Positions 28,701-33,887 of a stretch of DNA of 64,000 bases are shown piece after piece. Under the pieces are notes generated by a model that was given only the letters and a program-made list of their open reading frames with translations, did not search any database and was not told the DNA's origin. Positions within the stretch are counted from its first letter, which is position 1. Every line of letters starts with the position of its first letter. Source of the DNA: Luidia sarsii (lineage: Eukaryota > Echinodermata > Asteroidea > Paxillosida > Luidiidae); assembly GCA_949987565.1 (NCBI GenBank), contig OX465101.1, positions 22,681,367 to 22,745,366 of the forward strand, written 5' to 3'. The position numbers and the translations under genes are program-made.

Positions 28701-31700
28701 CCTGCTGGCTTGCTGGCTTGCCTGCTGGCTTGCTGGCTTGCTGGCTTGCCTGCTGGCTTGCTGGCTTGCCTGCTGGCCTGCTGGCTTGCTGGCTTGCCTG
28801 CTGGCTTGCTGGCTTGCCTGCTGGCTTGCTGGCTTGCCTGCTGGCTTGCTGGCTTGCTGGCTTGTCTGCTGGCTTGCTGGCTTGCCTGCTGGCCTGCTGG
28901 CTTGCTGGCTTGCCTGCTGGCTTGCTGGCTTGCCTGCTGGCTTGCTGGCTTGCCTGCTGGCTTGCTGGCTTGTCTGCTGGCTTGCTGGCTTGCTGGCTTG
29001 CCTGCTGGCTTGCTGGCTTGTCTGGTGGCTTGCTGGCTTGCCTGCTCACTTGCTGGCTTGCCTGCTGGCTTGCTGGCTTGCCTGCTCGCTTGCTGGCTTG
29101 CCTGCTGGCTTGCTGGCTTGCCTGCTCGCTTGCTGGCTTGCCTGCTGGCTTGCTGGCTTGTCTGCTGGCTTGCTGGCTTGCCTGCTGGCTTGCTGGCTTG
29201 TCTGCTGGCTTGCTGGCTTGTCTGCTGGCTTGCTGGCTTGCCTGCTGGCTTGCTGGCTTGTCTGCTGGCTTGCTGGCTTGTCTGCTCACTTGCTGGCTTG
29301 CCTGCTCGCTTGCTGGCTTGTCTTCTCGCTTGCTGGCTTGCCTGCCTGCTTGCTGGCTTGCCTGCTCGCTTGCTGGCTTGTCTGCTGGCTTGCTGGCTTG
29401 TCTGCTGGCTTGCTGGCTTGCCTGCTGGCTTGCTGGCTTGCCTGCTGGCTTGCTGGCTTGTCTGCTGGCTTGCTGGCTTGTCTGCTCACTTGCTGGCTTG
29501 CCTGCTCGCTTGCTGGCTTGTCTGCTCCCTTGCTGGCTTGTCTTCTCGCTTGCTGGCTTGCCTGCCTGCTTGCTGGCTTGTCTGCTCGCTTGCCGGCTTG
29601 TCTGCTCGCTTACTGGCTTGCCTGCTCGCTTGCTGGCTTGCCTGCTCGCATTCTGGCTTGCCTGCTCGCTTGCTGGCTTGCCTGCTCACTTGCTGTCTTG
29701 TCTGCTCCCTTGCTGGCTTGTCTGCTCCCTTGCTGGCTTGTCTTCTCGCTTGCTGGCTTGTCTGCTCCCTTGCTGGCTTGTCTTCTCGCTTGCTGGCTTG
29801 CCTGCCTGCTTGCTGGCTTGTCTGCTCGCTTGCCGGCTTGTCTGCTCGCTTACTGGCTTGTCTGCTCGCTTGCCGGCTTGTCTGCTCGCTTACTGGCTTG
29901 CCTGCTCGCTTGCTGGCTTGCCTGCTCGCCTGCTGGCTTGCCTGCTCGCTTGCTGGCTTGCCTGCTCGCCTGCTGGCTTGCTGGCTCGCTAGCTTGCCTG
30001 CCTGCTTGTCGTTGCCTCTCGCACACTCCTGCACAGGCTTTGGCAGAGGAGCAAGTCTTTGACCAGTTGACGTTTGAACGTTTAGCACGGTGGATTCACA
30101 AATGCCGCATGTTTTGTGGTGACACCGTGTAATTGAATCTCCTGGGAATTAAAGTGAGGCTCTCAGGAGAGCCAGTAAGTCACCGCTTCGGGGAGTGTGT
30201 ACTCTGTCCGTTGTCAATGTATCCCTGCCATCGCAGACTCTGCGGTCACTGAGCAGACAAAGGAAGTCAGTCTCCACCTTGCTGCCCATTGCAATTGAAC
30301 CTCTTTGCACAAAGTGGTTGAATGGCATTGATCTGTCTCAGACTCGATTTACTATGGCGTTGTGCATCTCCCCGTACTAAGTACCTGTTTTTGCACTCCC
30401 CACAGCCAACGGCAACCCCACCTCTGTGGACTTTGTACGCTGCGACTCCAGCCAGATAGCCGTCGGTTACCAGTCGTCGGACACCATCATATTTGACCTG
30501 GAGACGGGGGCACCGGTCATCACGCTAGAGAGCAAAATGCCCTCAGGTAAAACCTCTGTCCTAGAATTTGTTTGGTCAGGCGCTGCTCCACGCTGCGGAT
30601 TCTTCTTTGAAATGCAGAAGAGATTTTGATTCCAGCCCTTTTCTTGTCTCACTCACGTTGTCCCTTTTTATATTTCAAAACCAAGGCTCTGGCTCAGGCT
30701 CTGGCCTCTGGCGGTGGCTCAGGCTCTGGCTCAAGCTCTGGCTCTGGCTCGAGCTCTGGCTGCAGCTGGGGCTCTGGCTGGGGCTCAGGCTCTGGCTGGG
30801 GCTCAGGCTCTGGCTCGAGCTCTGGCTGCAGCTGGGGCTCTGGCTGGGGCTCAGGCTCTGGCTGGGGCTCGAGCTCTGGCTGGGGCTCGAGCTTTGGCTG
30901 GGGCTCAGGCTCTGGCTCTGACTGGGGCTCAGGCTCTGGCTGGGGCTGGGGCTCTGGCTGGGGCTCAGGCTTTGGCTGGGGCTCAGGCTCTGGCTGGGGC
31001 TCAGGCTCTGGCTGGGGCTCAGGCTTTGGCTGTGGCTCAGGCTCTGGCTGGGGCTCAGGCTCTGGCTGGGGCTCAGGCTCTGGCTGGGGCTCAGGCTCTG
31101 GCTGGGGCTCAGGCTCTGGCTGGGGCTCAGGCTTGGGTCAAATCTATGCTTCCATCTGAGAGCCCAAGCCCTGGGCTTGGGTCAATTCTGACCCAAGCCC
31201 CCCCCCAAAAAAAATACAGTAGTCAGGCTGCAGTTTTGTTGATAGATATTCTATTTTTGAACAGAGCTATTTCTTTTAAATCCCGGCCCAGTCCAAAAAT
31301 CTATTATTTTCACAAACCAGGTGTCTTTTCATTCCGTTTGCTTGAAGATCTGAGAATCTGTGGGGAAAAAACCTCTTGACCCGGTTGAGCCAGAGCCGAG
31401 GTCAGTTTTGGTCATTTCCCCACGCCCTAATTAAGCAGGATAATGGAGTCAGTTCGCTTTGGGTTTTTTTCCTTGCAGACAACGCGCACACGCAAATCAA
31501 CAGGGTTGCCAGTCACCCCACCCTGCCCATCACTATTACTGCCCACGAGGACAGGCACATCCGATTCTTTGACAACAATTCAGGTGAGGTTTTTTTTGCA
31601 AGTTTTGGGATTGGTGGGTCCTTGGCGCGGGCCAATAGGCGTCCTTCTCAAACATTGGATGTGCGTTGGATAAGATGTCCCCTAGGGTGTCCTTGCTTCC

Positions 31701-33101
31701 TTTTTACCGTGGCTTGGTGTGTAGTTGGACCTATTCCAAGCGCTATAGATTATCCACTTTTATAAAATCTTGCAGAAGGAGTAGGTTTGCGGTGACACCG
31801 TGTAAAATATCTCTTTTGTGAGTATGTGTGGTTCTGAAAAGAACCGAAGGAGCTCGACGTTGCGAAGAGTGTACTCTGCTCGTCTTCAGGAGACTGCTGA
31901 GTTCCTCCGGGCCTTTTTAGAACCACACCCACTCACAAAAGAGATATTTTGCATGGTGTCACCGCAAACCTACTCCTGCTATTCTCACCCTGAAAACCTT
32001 CAGATCTCAATATCTTACTTACTTGGCGCCAGGACCTCCAAAACTCAGAGCGCCGGTGGTGTTCCCAGGCACTGGGCCCTCCAAATCCGGGCACCACTAT
32101 TGTCCAAGCAAAGACTCCTTTCAGCCTGCCGCAAAACAATATGCAGCATACGGTCACGGGCACTGAAACGTGACCCGGTGCAAAGGGGGCCATGTCTGAG
32201 ATGTCTCAATGGCAGAAAGGCCCCGGTCGGTTCGCAACGTTCTTCCCCCTGTCGGGCAACCCCTGATTCTTGGTAAATCCTCCCGTGTCGTTGTCGTGGA
32301 CAGGTAAAATGGTGCACAGCATGGTGGCCCATCTGGACGCAGTGACCAGCCTAGCGGTGGATCCCAACGGACTGTATCTGCTCTCAGGAAGTAAGTGCAC
32401 TGCCTGCCTGCTTGCGTCTTGTGTCCACTGGCTGCGGCTTGACAGTGCACACAAGCCTATGGGAGCCACTTCCGAGTGGCTGCAGGCAATTTCCGTAGAT
32501 TTGTGCGCTATCCGCAGCCACAGCCAGTGATTTCAGACCCGACTTCTTCTTTTTTTCCGCCTTTAGCAATTTTTCATTTGTGTGAGGGTTTGTGAATTCT
32601 GTCTTCACTCGAGCCACTGGTATCCAGCAGCCACTGGTACTCAGCAGCCACTGGTACCCAGCAGCCATGGGTACCAGTGGCCACTGGCAGCCACTGGCAC
32701 CCTGCAGCCACTGGTACCCAGCCTGCCACTGGCACCCAGCAGCAATTTGGTGCCCAGTAACAACCCTAGAGTCATGTGCAAACTGAACCCGGGGGGGGGG
32801 AGGGGGGGGGGGTATACTCTCTCTCCTCAGTGGCTCTTGAATGTGAAACGCACACAGGCACACAGGTCTTGCTTGTGGGCACCCGACTATCTCTCTTGTC
32901 TATCGCTTCTCCCCCCCCCCCCCCTCCCCAGGTCACGATTGCTCCATCCGTCTGTGGAACCTGGACAGCAAGACGTGCGTGCAGGAGATCACCTCGCACC
33001 GGAAGAAGTTTGACGAGTCCATCTACGACGTGGCCTTCCATCCCTCCAAGCCCTACATAGCCAGCGGTGGAGCCGACGCACTAGCCAAAGTCTTTGTATG
33101 A
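7600..33101 (+). CDS. STRN: Striatin orthologue (STRIPAK scaffold), 17 exons, 5' incomplete
   Basis: Striatins are B''' regulatory subunits of PP2A and the scaffold of the STRIPAK kinase-phosphatase complex, binding PP2A A/C, MOB4, STRIP and GCKIII kinases in the cytoplasm. Seventeen exons join in a consistent frame: 7600-7703, 11270-11340, 12881-12959, 15315-15500, 16160-16319, 17536-17692, 18211-18333, 21277-21405, 23400-23542, 25191-25366, 26597-26644, 27543-27664, 28311-28478, 30406-30546, 31479-31583, 32304-32390, 32932-33101. Together they total 2169 bp, 722 residues plus TGA. The N-terminal part carries the conserved coiled-coil end ([17 protein letters not shown]), the calmodulin-binding region ([15 protein letters not shown]) and an acidic linker. 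The C-terminal half is the WD40 propeller ending ADALAKVFV. Vertebrate striatins have about 780-800 residues, so only the first exon (about 80-100 residues) is missing; it presumably lies left of the window. Invertebrates usually have one striatin gene, so the STRN/STRN3/STRN4 distinction does not apply. Confidence 0.95.
8117..8260 (+). repeat. GA-rich purine tract
   Basis: Imperfect (GA)n and GGGGAGAG sequence in the intron after the first visible striatin exon. Confidence 0.7.
8582..8624. mobile_element. CATGGAGG micro-insertion 2 with 7-bp direct repeats
   Basis: A 29-bp hairpin core at 8589-8617 has perfect 11-bp arms (CATGGAGGAAT and its complement) around a 7-nt loop. It is flanked by CTATAAG (8582-8588) and CTATAGG (8618-8624), a 7-bp direct repeat with one mismatch. 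Confidence 0.6.
8690..9915. repeat. GTACAT mosaic, second block
   Basis: Same self-complementary word set as the main block, here inside the next striatin intron. The longest uninterrupted run is 9720-9786. The density falls off sharply after about 11050. Confidence 0.8.
10407..10428 (+). repeat. Poly-G tract
   Basis: Run of 18 G after CC in an intron; a possible quadruplex former and sequencing hazard. Confidence 0.8.
10867..10955. repeat. Hairpin with GTACAT-rich loop
   Basis: Arms AAAGCATCAGATATTACAAG (10871-10890) and its complement (10931-10950) are perfect over 20 bp. The 40-nt spacer carries TGTACATGTACATGTA, so the loop is itself self-complementary. Confidence 0.7.
11213..11241 (+). 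repeat. (CTT)n tract before a striatin acceptor
   Basis: Eight or so CTT units that supply the pyrimidine tract upstream of the acceptor at 11268-11269. Confidence 0.7.
11270..11340 (+). CDS. STRN: Striatin exon: AKYQKLKLG block
   Basis: Acceptor CAAACAG ends at 11269; donor GTGAGT starts at 11341. In phase 2, out phase 1. Encodes [20 protein letters not shown], matching the vertebrate AKYHKLKYGTELNQGDMKPPS stretch. Confidence 0.92.
11591..11808 (+). repeat. SINE family A (tRNA-derived), copy
   Basis: Contains the leader with AAAGACTAGTTGACTATTTG, an A-box-like TAGCTCAGGTGG, a B-box-like GGCTCAAGTCC, and the tail GTTCCCAGTCAGTTTTTG. The same layout recurs at many places in both orientations. 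Confidence 0.75.
12341..12390 (+). repeat. Dispersed repeat family C, core fragment
   Basis: Core GATGCGATCCTAGCAGGACC plus TTTCTCAGAGGC. Confidence 0.6.
12658..12731 (+). repeat. Dispersed repeat family C, partial copy
   Basis: Core GATGTTTCGATCCTAGCAGG then ACCTTTCTCAAGGGC. Confidence 0.65.
12881..12959 (+). CDS. STRN: Striatin exon: RQLLRQ block
   Basis: Acceptor CTCTGCAG ends at 12880; donor GTACGT starts at 12960. In phase 1, out phase 2. Encodes an acidic stretch then [16 protein letters not shown], matching the vertebrate PNSQLTWKQGRQLLRQ. Confidence 0.92.
13862..14410. repeat. Imperfect ~110-bp tandem repeat with GTTGGATTTTGTTGGG words
   Basis: Blocks containing CACACTCCAACACCTG, a CCAGAA word and AACTCACCCACG recur about three times between 14040 and 14240. 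They are bordered by GTTGGATTAGGTACCAATGG-like sequence. Intronic; no coding match. Confidence 0.6.
15050..15200 (+). repeat. SINE family B fragment
   Basis: Degenerate copy: TGATGGTGGTTAAGATG (A-box side), GTTGAGATCCTGCCC (B-box side), GGCAAAGCACTGAGCATTC tail. Lies shortly before a striatin exon. Confidence 0.5.
15315..15500 (+). CDS. STRN: Striatin exon: calmodulin-binding region
   Basis: Acceptor CTGGCAG ends at 15314; donor GTAACG starts at 15501. In phase 2, out phase 2. Encodes [20 protein letters not shown] and SLLGL, nearly identical to the vertebrate striatin calmodulin-binding segment, then a less conserved linker ending near QSNTAKR. Confidence 0.95.
15955..16035 (+). repeat. SINE family A 3' end fragment
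   Basis: Contains TTCTAAAAGTTCCCAGTCAG, the characteristic tail, without a convincing A or B box. Confidence 0.45.
16160..16319 (+). CDS. STRN: Striatin exon: acidic linker
   Basis: Acceptor CCTTCCAG ends at 16159; donor GTCAGC starts at 16320. In phase 2, out phase 0. Encodes a Lys/Pro start, [13 protein letters not shown], then [15 protein letters not shown]. The FSFLD motif corresponds to the FTFLD of vertebrate striatins. Confidence 0.88.
16379..16412 (+). repeat. (CCCT)n tract
   Basis: CCCTCCCTCC-type microsatellite in an intron. Confidence 0.7.
16915..17095 (-). repeat. SINE family B copy
   Basis: Read on the minus strand: GGTCAAAATGGTGAAGACGT (A-box region), GCGGGTTCGAATCCCGCCC (B box), then CAGGCATCGGGCAAAGCACT and a tail ending CCCTCATTGAATT. 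Resembles a tRNA-Ser/Leu-derived SINE. Confidence 0.75.
17463..17535 (+). repeat. (TGCC)n pyrimidine-rich tract at a splice acceptor
   Basis: CCTGCCTGCC repeats run straight into the acceptor TTCAG at 17531-17535, so the microsatellite serves as the polypyrimidine tract. Confidence 0.7.
17536..17692 (+). CDS. STRN: Striatin exon: EALVEFDLI block
   Basis: Acceptor CGCTTCAG ends at 17535; donor GTAAGT starts at 17693. In phase 0, out phase 1. Encodes an acidic region with [16 protein letters not shown] and GDGADWG, matching the EEALKEFDFL-type motif of striatins. Confidence 0.9.
18211..18333 (+). CDS. STRN: Striatin exon: LKEEYKK block
   Basis: Acceptor TCCGCAG ends at 18210; donor GTAAGT starts at 18334. 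In phase 1, out phase 1. Encodes [20 protein letters not shown] then [13 protein letters not shown], aligning with the vertebrate KMKEQYKKERKGKKG segment. Confidence 0.92.
18671..18735 (+). pseudogene. Partial duplicate of a striatin exon end and donor region
   Basis: The segment GAAGTTGGTTCACCATAAG and CAGACACCGC, then GTCCGACGCTGAGAAG, mirrors the exon end and intron start at about 18317-18375 (GAAGTTTGTGCACCGTAAG, then CAGACACCGC, GTCTGACACTGAAAAG). It looks like an old local duplication of a splice donor region; the GT has become AT (CCATAAG), so it should not be used. Confidence 0.45.
18972..19170 (+). repeat. SINE family B copy
   Basis: GGCTCAGACGTCTGTGCT, GCAGGAGTTGCGGGTTTTGA, then CATCAGGCATTTGGGCAAGC and the CACTGAGCATTGTGG tail. 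Confidence 0.6.
19271..19708. mobile_element. MITE with GGGCCAATT...AATTGGGCCC termini
   Basis: Terminal inverted repeats: GGGGCCAATTCCATAGAGC at 19271 and the complementary GCTCTATGAAATTGGGCCCT ending at 19708. Internal part is about 390 bp and contains repeated TTGCGTAAC/GTTACGCAA words. No coding capacity; a non-autonomous DNA transposon is the simplest reading. Confidence 0.7.
20098..20136 (+). repeat. CCCCCACC repeat
   Basis: CCACCCCCACCCCCACCACC-type low-complexity tract in an intron. Confidence 0.65.
20800..20850 (+). repeat. Dispersed repeat family C, diverged core
   Basis: GGGTCTGACACTTAGATCCG followed by AGCAAGACCATTCTCGAAAGG matches the family core with several changes. Confidence 0.4.
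21277..21405 (+). CDS. STRN: Striatin exon: LQAMLANL block
   Basis: Acceptor CCTCGCAG ends at 21276; donor GTAAGG starts at 21406. In phase 1, out phase 1. Encodes [18 protein letters not shown] then a Ser/Pro-rich stretch, like the vertebrate LQDMLANLRDVDELPS. Confidence 0.92.
21655..21775 (+). repeat. SINE family A, best-preserved tRNA-like head
   Basis: A box TAGCTCAGGGGG at 21665-21676 and B box GGTTCAAGTCC at 21713-21723, 36 bp apart as in a tRNA gene; the head resembles a tRNA-Lys. The acceptor arms do not pair properly and the tail matches other SINE A copies, so I do not call a functional tRNA. Confidence 0.7.
21837..22005 (-). repeat. SINE family A copy
   Basis: Minus-strand copy: tail CTGGGAACTTTTGG, B-box region CCGGGACATGACCC, A-box region CATCTGAGCTATCCAG, leader GGGCACCAGCCAGAAGCATT. 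Forms an inverted pair with the copy just upstream. Confidence 0.7.
22655..22860 (-). repeat. SINE family A copy
   Basis: Minus-strand copy with AATGGCAAAG, CATCTGAGTTATCCATTCCC and the leader ACTAGTCAACTAGTCG and GGTGGGGGTACCAGTCAC. Confidence 0.7.
22971..23345 (+). repeat. Dispersed ~0.38-kb repeat D, left copy
   Basis: Starts AATCTGTACGCTC, contains GCTGCCTGGAGTGGAGGCT, GACAAAAGCCACACCGACGT and ends GGCGCGAAGTGGTT. It is directly repeated at 24253-24633, on the other side of one striatin exon. Confidence 0.75.
23400..23542 (+). CDS. STRN: Striatin exon: [10 protein letters not shown] block
   Basis: Acceptor TGTGCAG ends at 23399; donor GTACGT starts at 23543. In phase 1, out phase 0. Encodes a Met/Gly-rich start, then [20 protein letters not shown], nearly identical to the vertebrate [19 protein letters not shown] motif just before the WD40 domain. 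Confidence 0.94.
24253..24633 (+). repeat. Dispersed ~0.38-kb repeat D, right copy
   Basis: Same order of words as the copy at 22971-23345 (AATCTGTACGCTCGG, GACTGCCTGGAGTGGAGGCT, GACAAAAGCCACAACGACGT, GGCGCGAAGTGGTT), with a CA microsatellite inserted. Confidence 0.75.
24337..24384 (+). repeat. (CA)n microsatellite
   Basis: CACACACA run interrupted once, within repeat D. Confidence 0.85.
25191..25366 (+). CDS. STRN: Striatin exon: first WD40 repeat
   Basis: Acceptor TGCCCTCCAG ends at 25190; donor GTAAAG starts at 25367. In phase 0, out phase 2. Encodes [20 protein letters not shown], then [20 protein letters not shown] and [12 protein letters not shown]. This is WD repeat 1 with its [11 protein letters not shown] signature. 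Confidence 0.96.
25488..25690 (+). repeat. GACA-rich microsatellite
   Basis: CAGACAGACAGA-type degenerate tetranucleotide repeat directly after the WD1 exon. Confidence 0.75.
26090..26110 (+). repeat. Interstitial telomere-like (CCCTAA)3
   Basis: Three perfect CCCTAA units plus CCC inside a striatin intron. Confidence 0.7.
26597..26644 (+). CDS. STRN: Striatin exon (48 bp): PIYTFRGH
   Basis: Acceptor ACTTGCAG ends at 26596; donor GTGAGT starts at 26645. In phase 2, out phase 2. Encodes [16 protein letters not shown], matching vertebrate [15 protein letters not shown]. Confidence 0.93.
27260..27369 (-). repeat. Dispersed repeat family C, near full copy
   Basis: Minus-strand copy: CCTGCTAGGATCGAAACATC then a long AT-rich middle and TTAGTCAGTAAGCAGTTTGC. 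Confidence 0.75.
27543..27664 (+). CDS. STRN: Striatin exon: second WD40 repeat
   Basis: Acceptor CCTGTACAG ends at 27542; donor GTAAGT starts at 27665. In phase 2, out phase 1. Encodes [31 protein letters not shown] and NIDPYDSY, matching vertebrate SSNGEQCYSGGTDGLIQGWN. Confidence 0.95.
28160..28259 (-). repeat. Dispersed repeat family C copy
   Basis: Minus-strand copy with GGTCCTGCTAGGATTGAAAC and TTTTAGTCAGTGAGCATTTT, ending about 50 bp before the next exon. Confidence 0.7.
28311..28478 (+). CDS. STRN: Striatin exon: third WD40 repeat
   Basis: Acceptor TGTTCAG ends at 28310; donor GTGGGT starts at 28479. In phase 1, out phase 1. Encodes [32 protein letters not shown] and LLSTYKTES. The reading frame stays open past the donor through the following minisatellite for about 500 codons. 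Confidence 0.95.
28500..30005 (+). repeat. 20-bp minisatellite, about 75 copies
   Basis: Unit CTGGCTTGCTGGCTTGCCTG with variants CTCGCTTG, CTCACTTG and CTCCCTTG. Because 20 is not a multiple of 3 and the unit lacks stops, all three plus-strand frames and much of the minus strand are open; the Leu/Ala/Cys/Trp-rich reading frames are not genes. It fills almost the whole intron between the WD3 and WD4 exons. The 3' half is more diverged than the 5' half. Confidence 0.95.
30406..30546 (+). CDS. STRN: Striatin exon: fourth WD40 repeat
   Basis: Acceptor CCCCACAG ends at 30405; donor GTAAAA starts at 30546+1. In phase 1, out phase 1. Encodes [20 protein letters not shown], then [18 protein letters not shown], equivalent to the vertebrate SVDLV...TSIFNMET...LTLES stretch. 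This is the weakest blade. Confidence 0.92.
30686..31137 (+). repeat. 18-bp minisatellite, about 25 copies
   Basis: Unit GGCTCAGGCTCTGGCTGG. The 18-bp period keeps all three plus frames open as Gly-Ser-Trp, Ala-Gln-Leu or Leu-Arg-Trp repeats, which are artefacts. It lies in the intron right after the WD4 exon. Upstream read-through meets a stop before reaching it. Confidence 0.93.
31479..31583 (+). CDS. STRN: Striatin exon: fifth WD40 repeat, first part
   Basis: Acceptor CCTTGCAG ends at 31478; donor GTGAGG starts at 31584. In phase 1, out phase 1. Encodes [30 protein letters not shown], nearly identical to vertebrate QINRVISHPTLPISITAHED. Confidence 0.96.
31778..31976. mobile_element. Hairpin MITE family H with histone-like stem-loop, copy 1
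   Basis: 199-bp inverted repeat bounded by GGAGTAGGTTTGCGGTGACA and its complement. Each arm carries CTCTTTTGTGAGT, and the left arm carries GGTTCTGAAAAGAACC, whose complement GGTTCTTTTCAGAACC has the shape of a histone mRNA 3' stem-loop. The right-arm stem-loop is decayed (GGGCCTTTTTAGAACC). Located in a striatin intron. Confidence 0.8.
32304..32390 (+). CDS. STRN: Striatin exon: sixth WD40 repeat, first part
   Basis: Acceptor GTGGACAG ends at 32303; donor GTAAGT starts at 32391. In phase 1, out phase 1. Encodes [20 protein letters not shown] and NGLYLLSG, matching vertebrate [20 protein letters not shown]. Confidence 0.96.
32618..32765 (+). repeat. CAGCAGCCACTGGTAC minisatellite
   Basis: About nine degenerate 15-16-bp units in a striatin intron. 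Confidence 0.75.
32932..33101 (+). CDS. STRN: Striatin last exon: final WD40 repeats and stop
   Basis: Acceptor CTCCCCAG ends at 32931 after a long C tract. In phase 1; ends with TGA at 33099-33101. Encodes [54 protein letters not shown]. The C-terminus matches vertebrate striatins to the last residue. Confidence 0.97.
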
Positions 33102-33223
33102 TAGGGTTTGGAGGGTTGGGGAAACACAGACGCAGCATGTCACTAGGCCTTGGTATATCCTCCTCTGAGTTATCAGATCCTGTACTTGTAAAAAAAAAAA
33201 CACCAATAGAGAAAAAAAACGGC

Positions 33224-33507
33224 ATGGCGTCCTGCCTGCCAGTGCCATCCCAATCCCTCTTGATTTTAGAGGTGGTTGGGATGGCGTCCGGTCTGCCAGT
33301 GCCATCCCAATCCCTCTTGATTTTAGAGGTGGTTAGGATGGCGTCCGGTCTGCCAGTGCCATCCCAATCCCTCTTGATTTTAGAGGTGGTTGGGATGGCG
33401 TCCGGTCTGCCAGTGCCATCCCAATCCCTCTTGATTTTAGAGCTGGTTAGGATGGTGTCCTGTCTGCCAGTGCCATCCCAATCCCTCTTGATTTTAGAGC
33501 TGGTTGA
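33224..33507 (+). repeat. 57-bp tandem repeat, 5 copies, after the striatin stop
   Basis: Five near-identical 57-bp units (each with GTGCCATCCCAATCCCTCTT) starting about 120 bp after the striatin stop, so probably in the 3' UTR. As 57 = 3 x 19, one frame is open with a 19-residue period, but it has no start context or homology that would make it a gene. Confidence 0.85.
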
Positions 33508-33734
33508 CGGACAGCTAACAGGTGAAAACTATTCGGATCCTTTATGGTAGACCTTTGTTCGTCTTTCGAAGAGTGCCACTGGCTAGACAGTGGTACCCCC
33601 AGCAGACCAGGGACACGGTTGCCTTGAGTTGTCTGATGGGGGCTGCATTATAAGGTACCCCGTTGACCCTAGGCTGCCTCAGGTAAGGGTTGTGGCCGAT
33701 GGATAATGAGTGTGTGAATGTGCAGTCCACTGGT

Positions 33735-33887
33735 CAAAGTGGCACCACAGTGGCACGGCCGCGATATCAGTGGCATAACTGACATCACCGTGGCACCATC
33801 TCATTGCTATGACATTGCCGTGACATCACTGTGACACCACTGAAACATTACTGTGGCATCACTGTGACATCACAGTGACACCAGACT
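33735..33887 (+). repeat. Degenerate GTGACATCACTG repeat
   Basis: Palindrome-rich short words (GTGACATCACTGTGACACC and variants) repeat imperfectly over about 150 bp, downstream of striatin. Confidence 0.65.

Noticed and set aside
28301..29992. Very long open frames rich in Leu, Ala, Cys and Trp on both strands
   Set aside because: They are the 20-bp minisatellite read in each frame; period and composition explain them fully.
30626..31379. Gly-Ser-Trp and Ala-Gln-Leu repeat frames
   Set aside because: Produced by the 18-bp intronic minisatellite; the flanking striatin exons splice around it.
33098..33550. 150-codon frame with a 19-residue repeat after striatin
   Set aside because: It is the 57-bp tandem repeat; no start context, no homology, overlaps the striatin 3' UTR.
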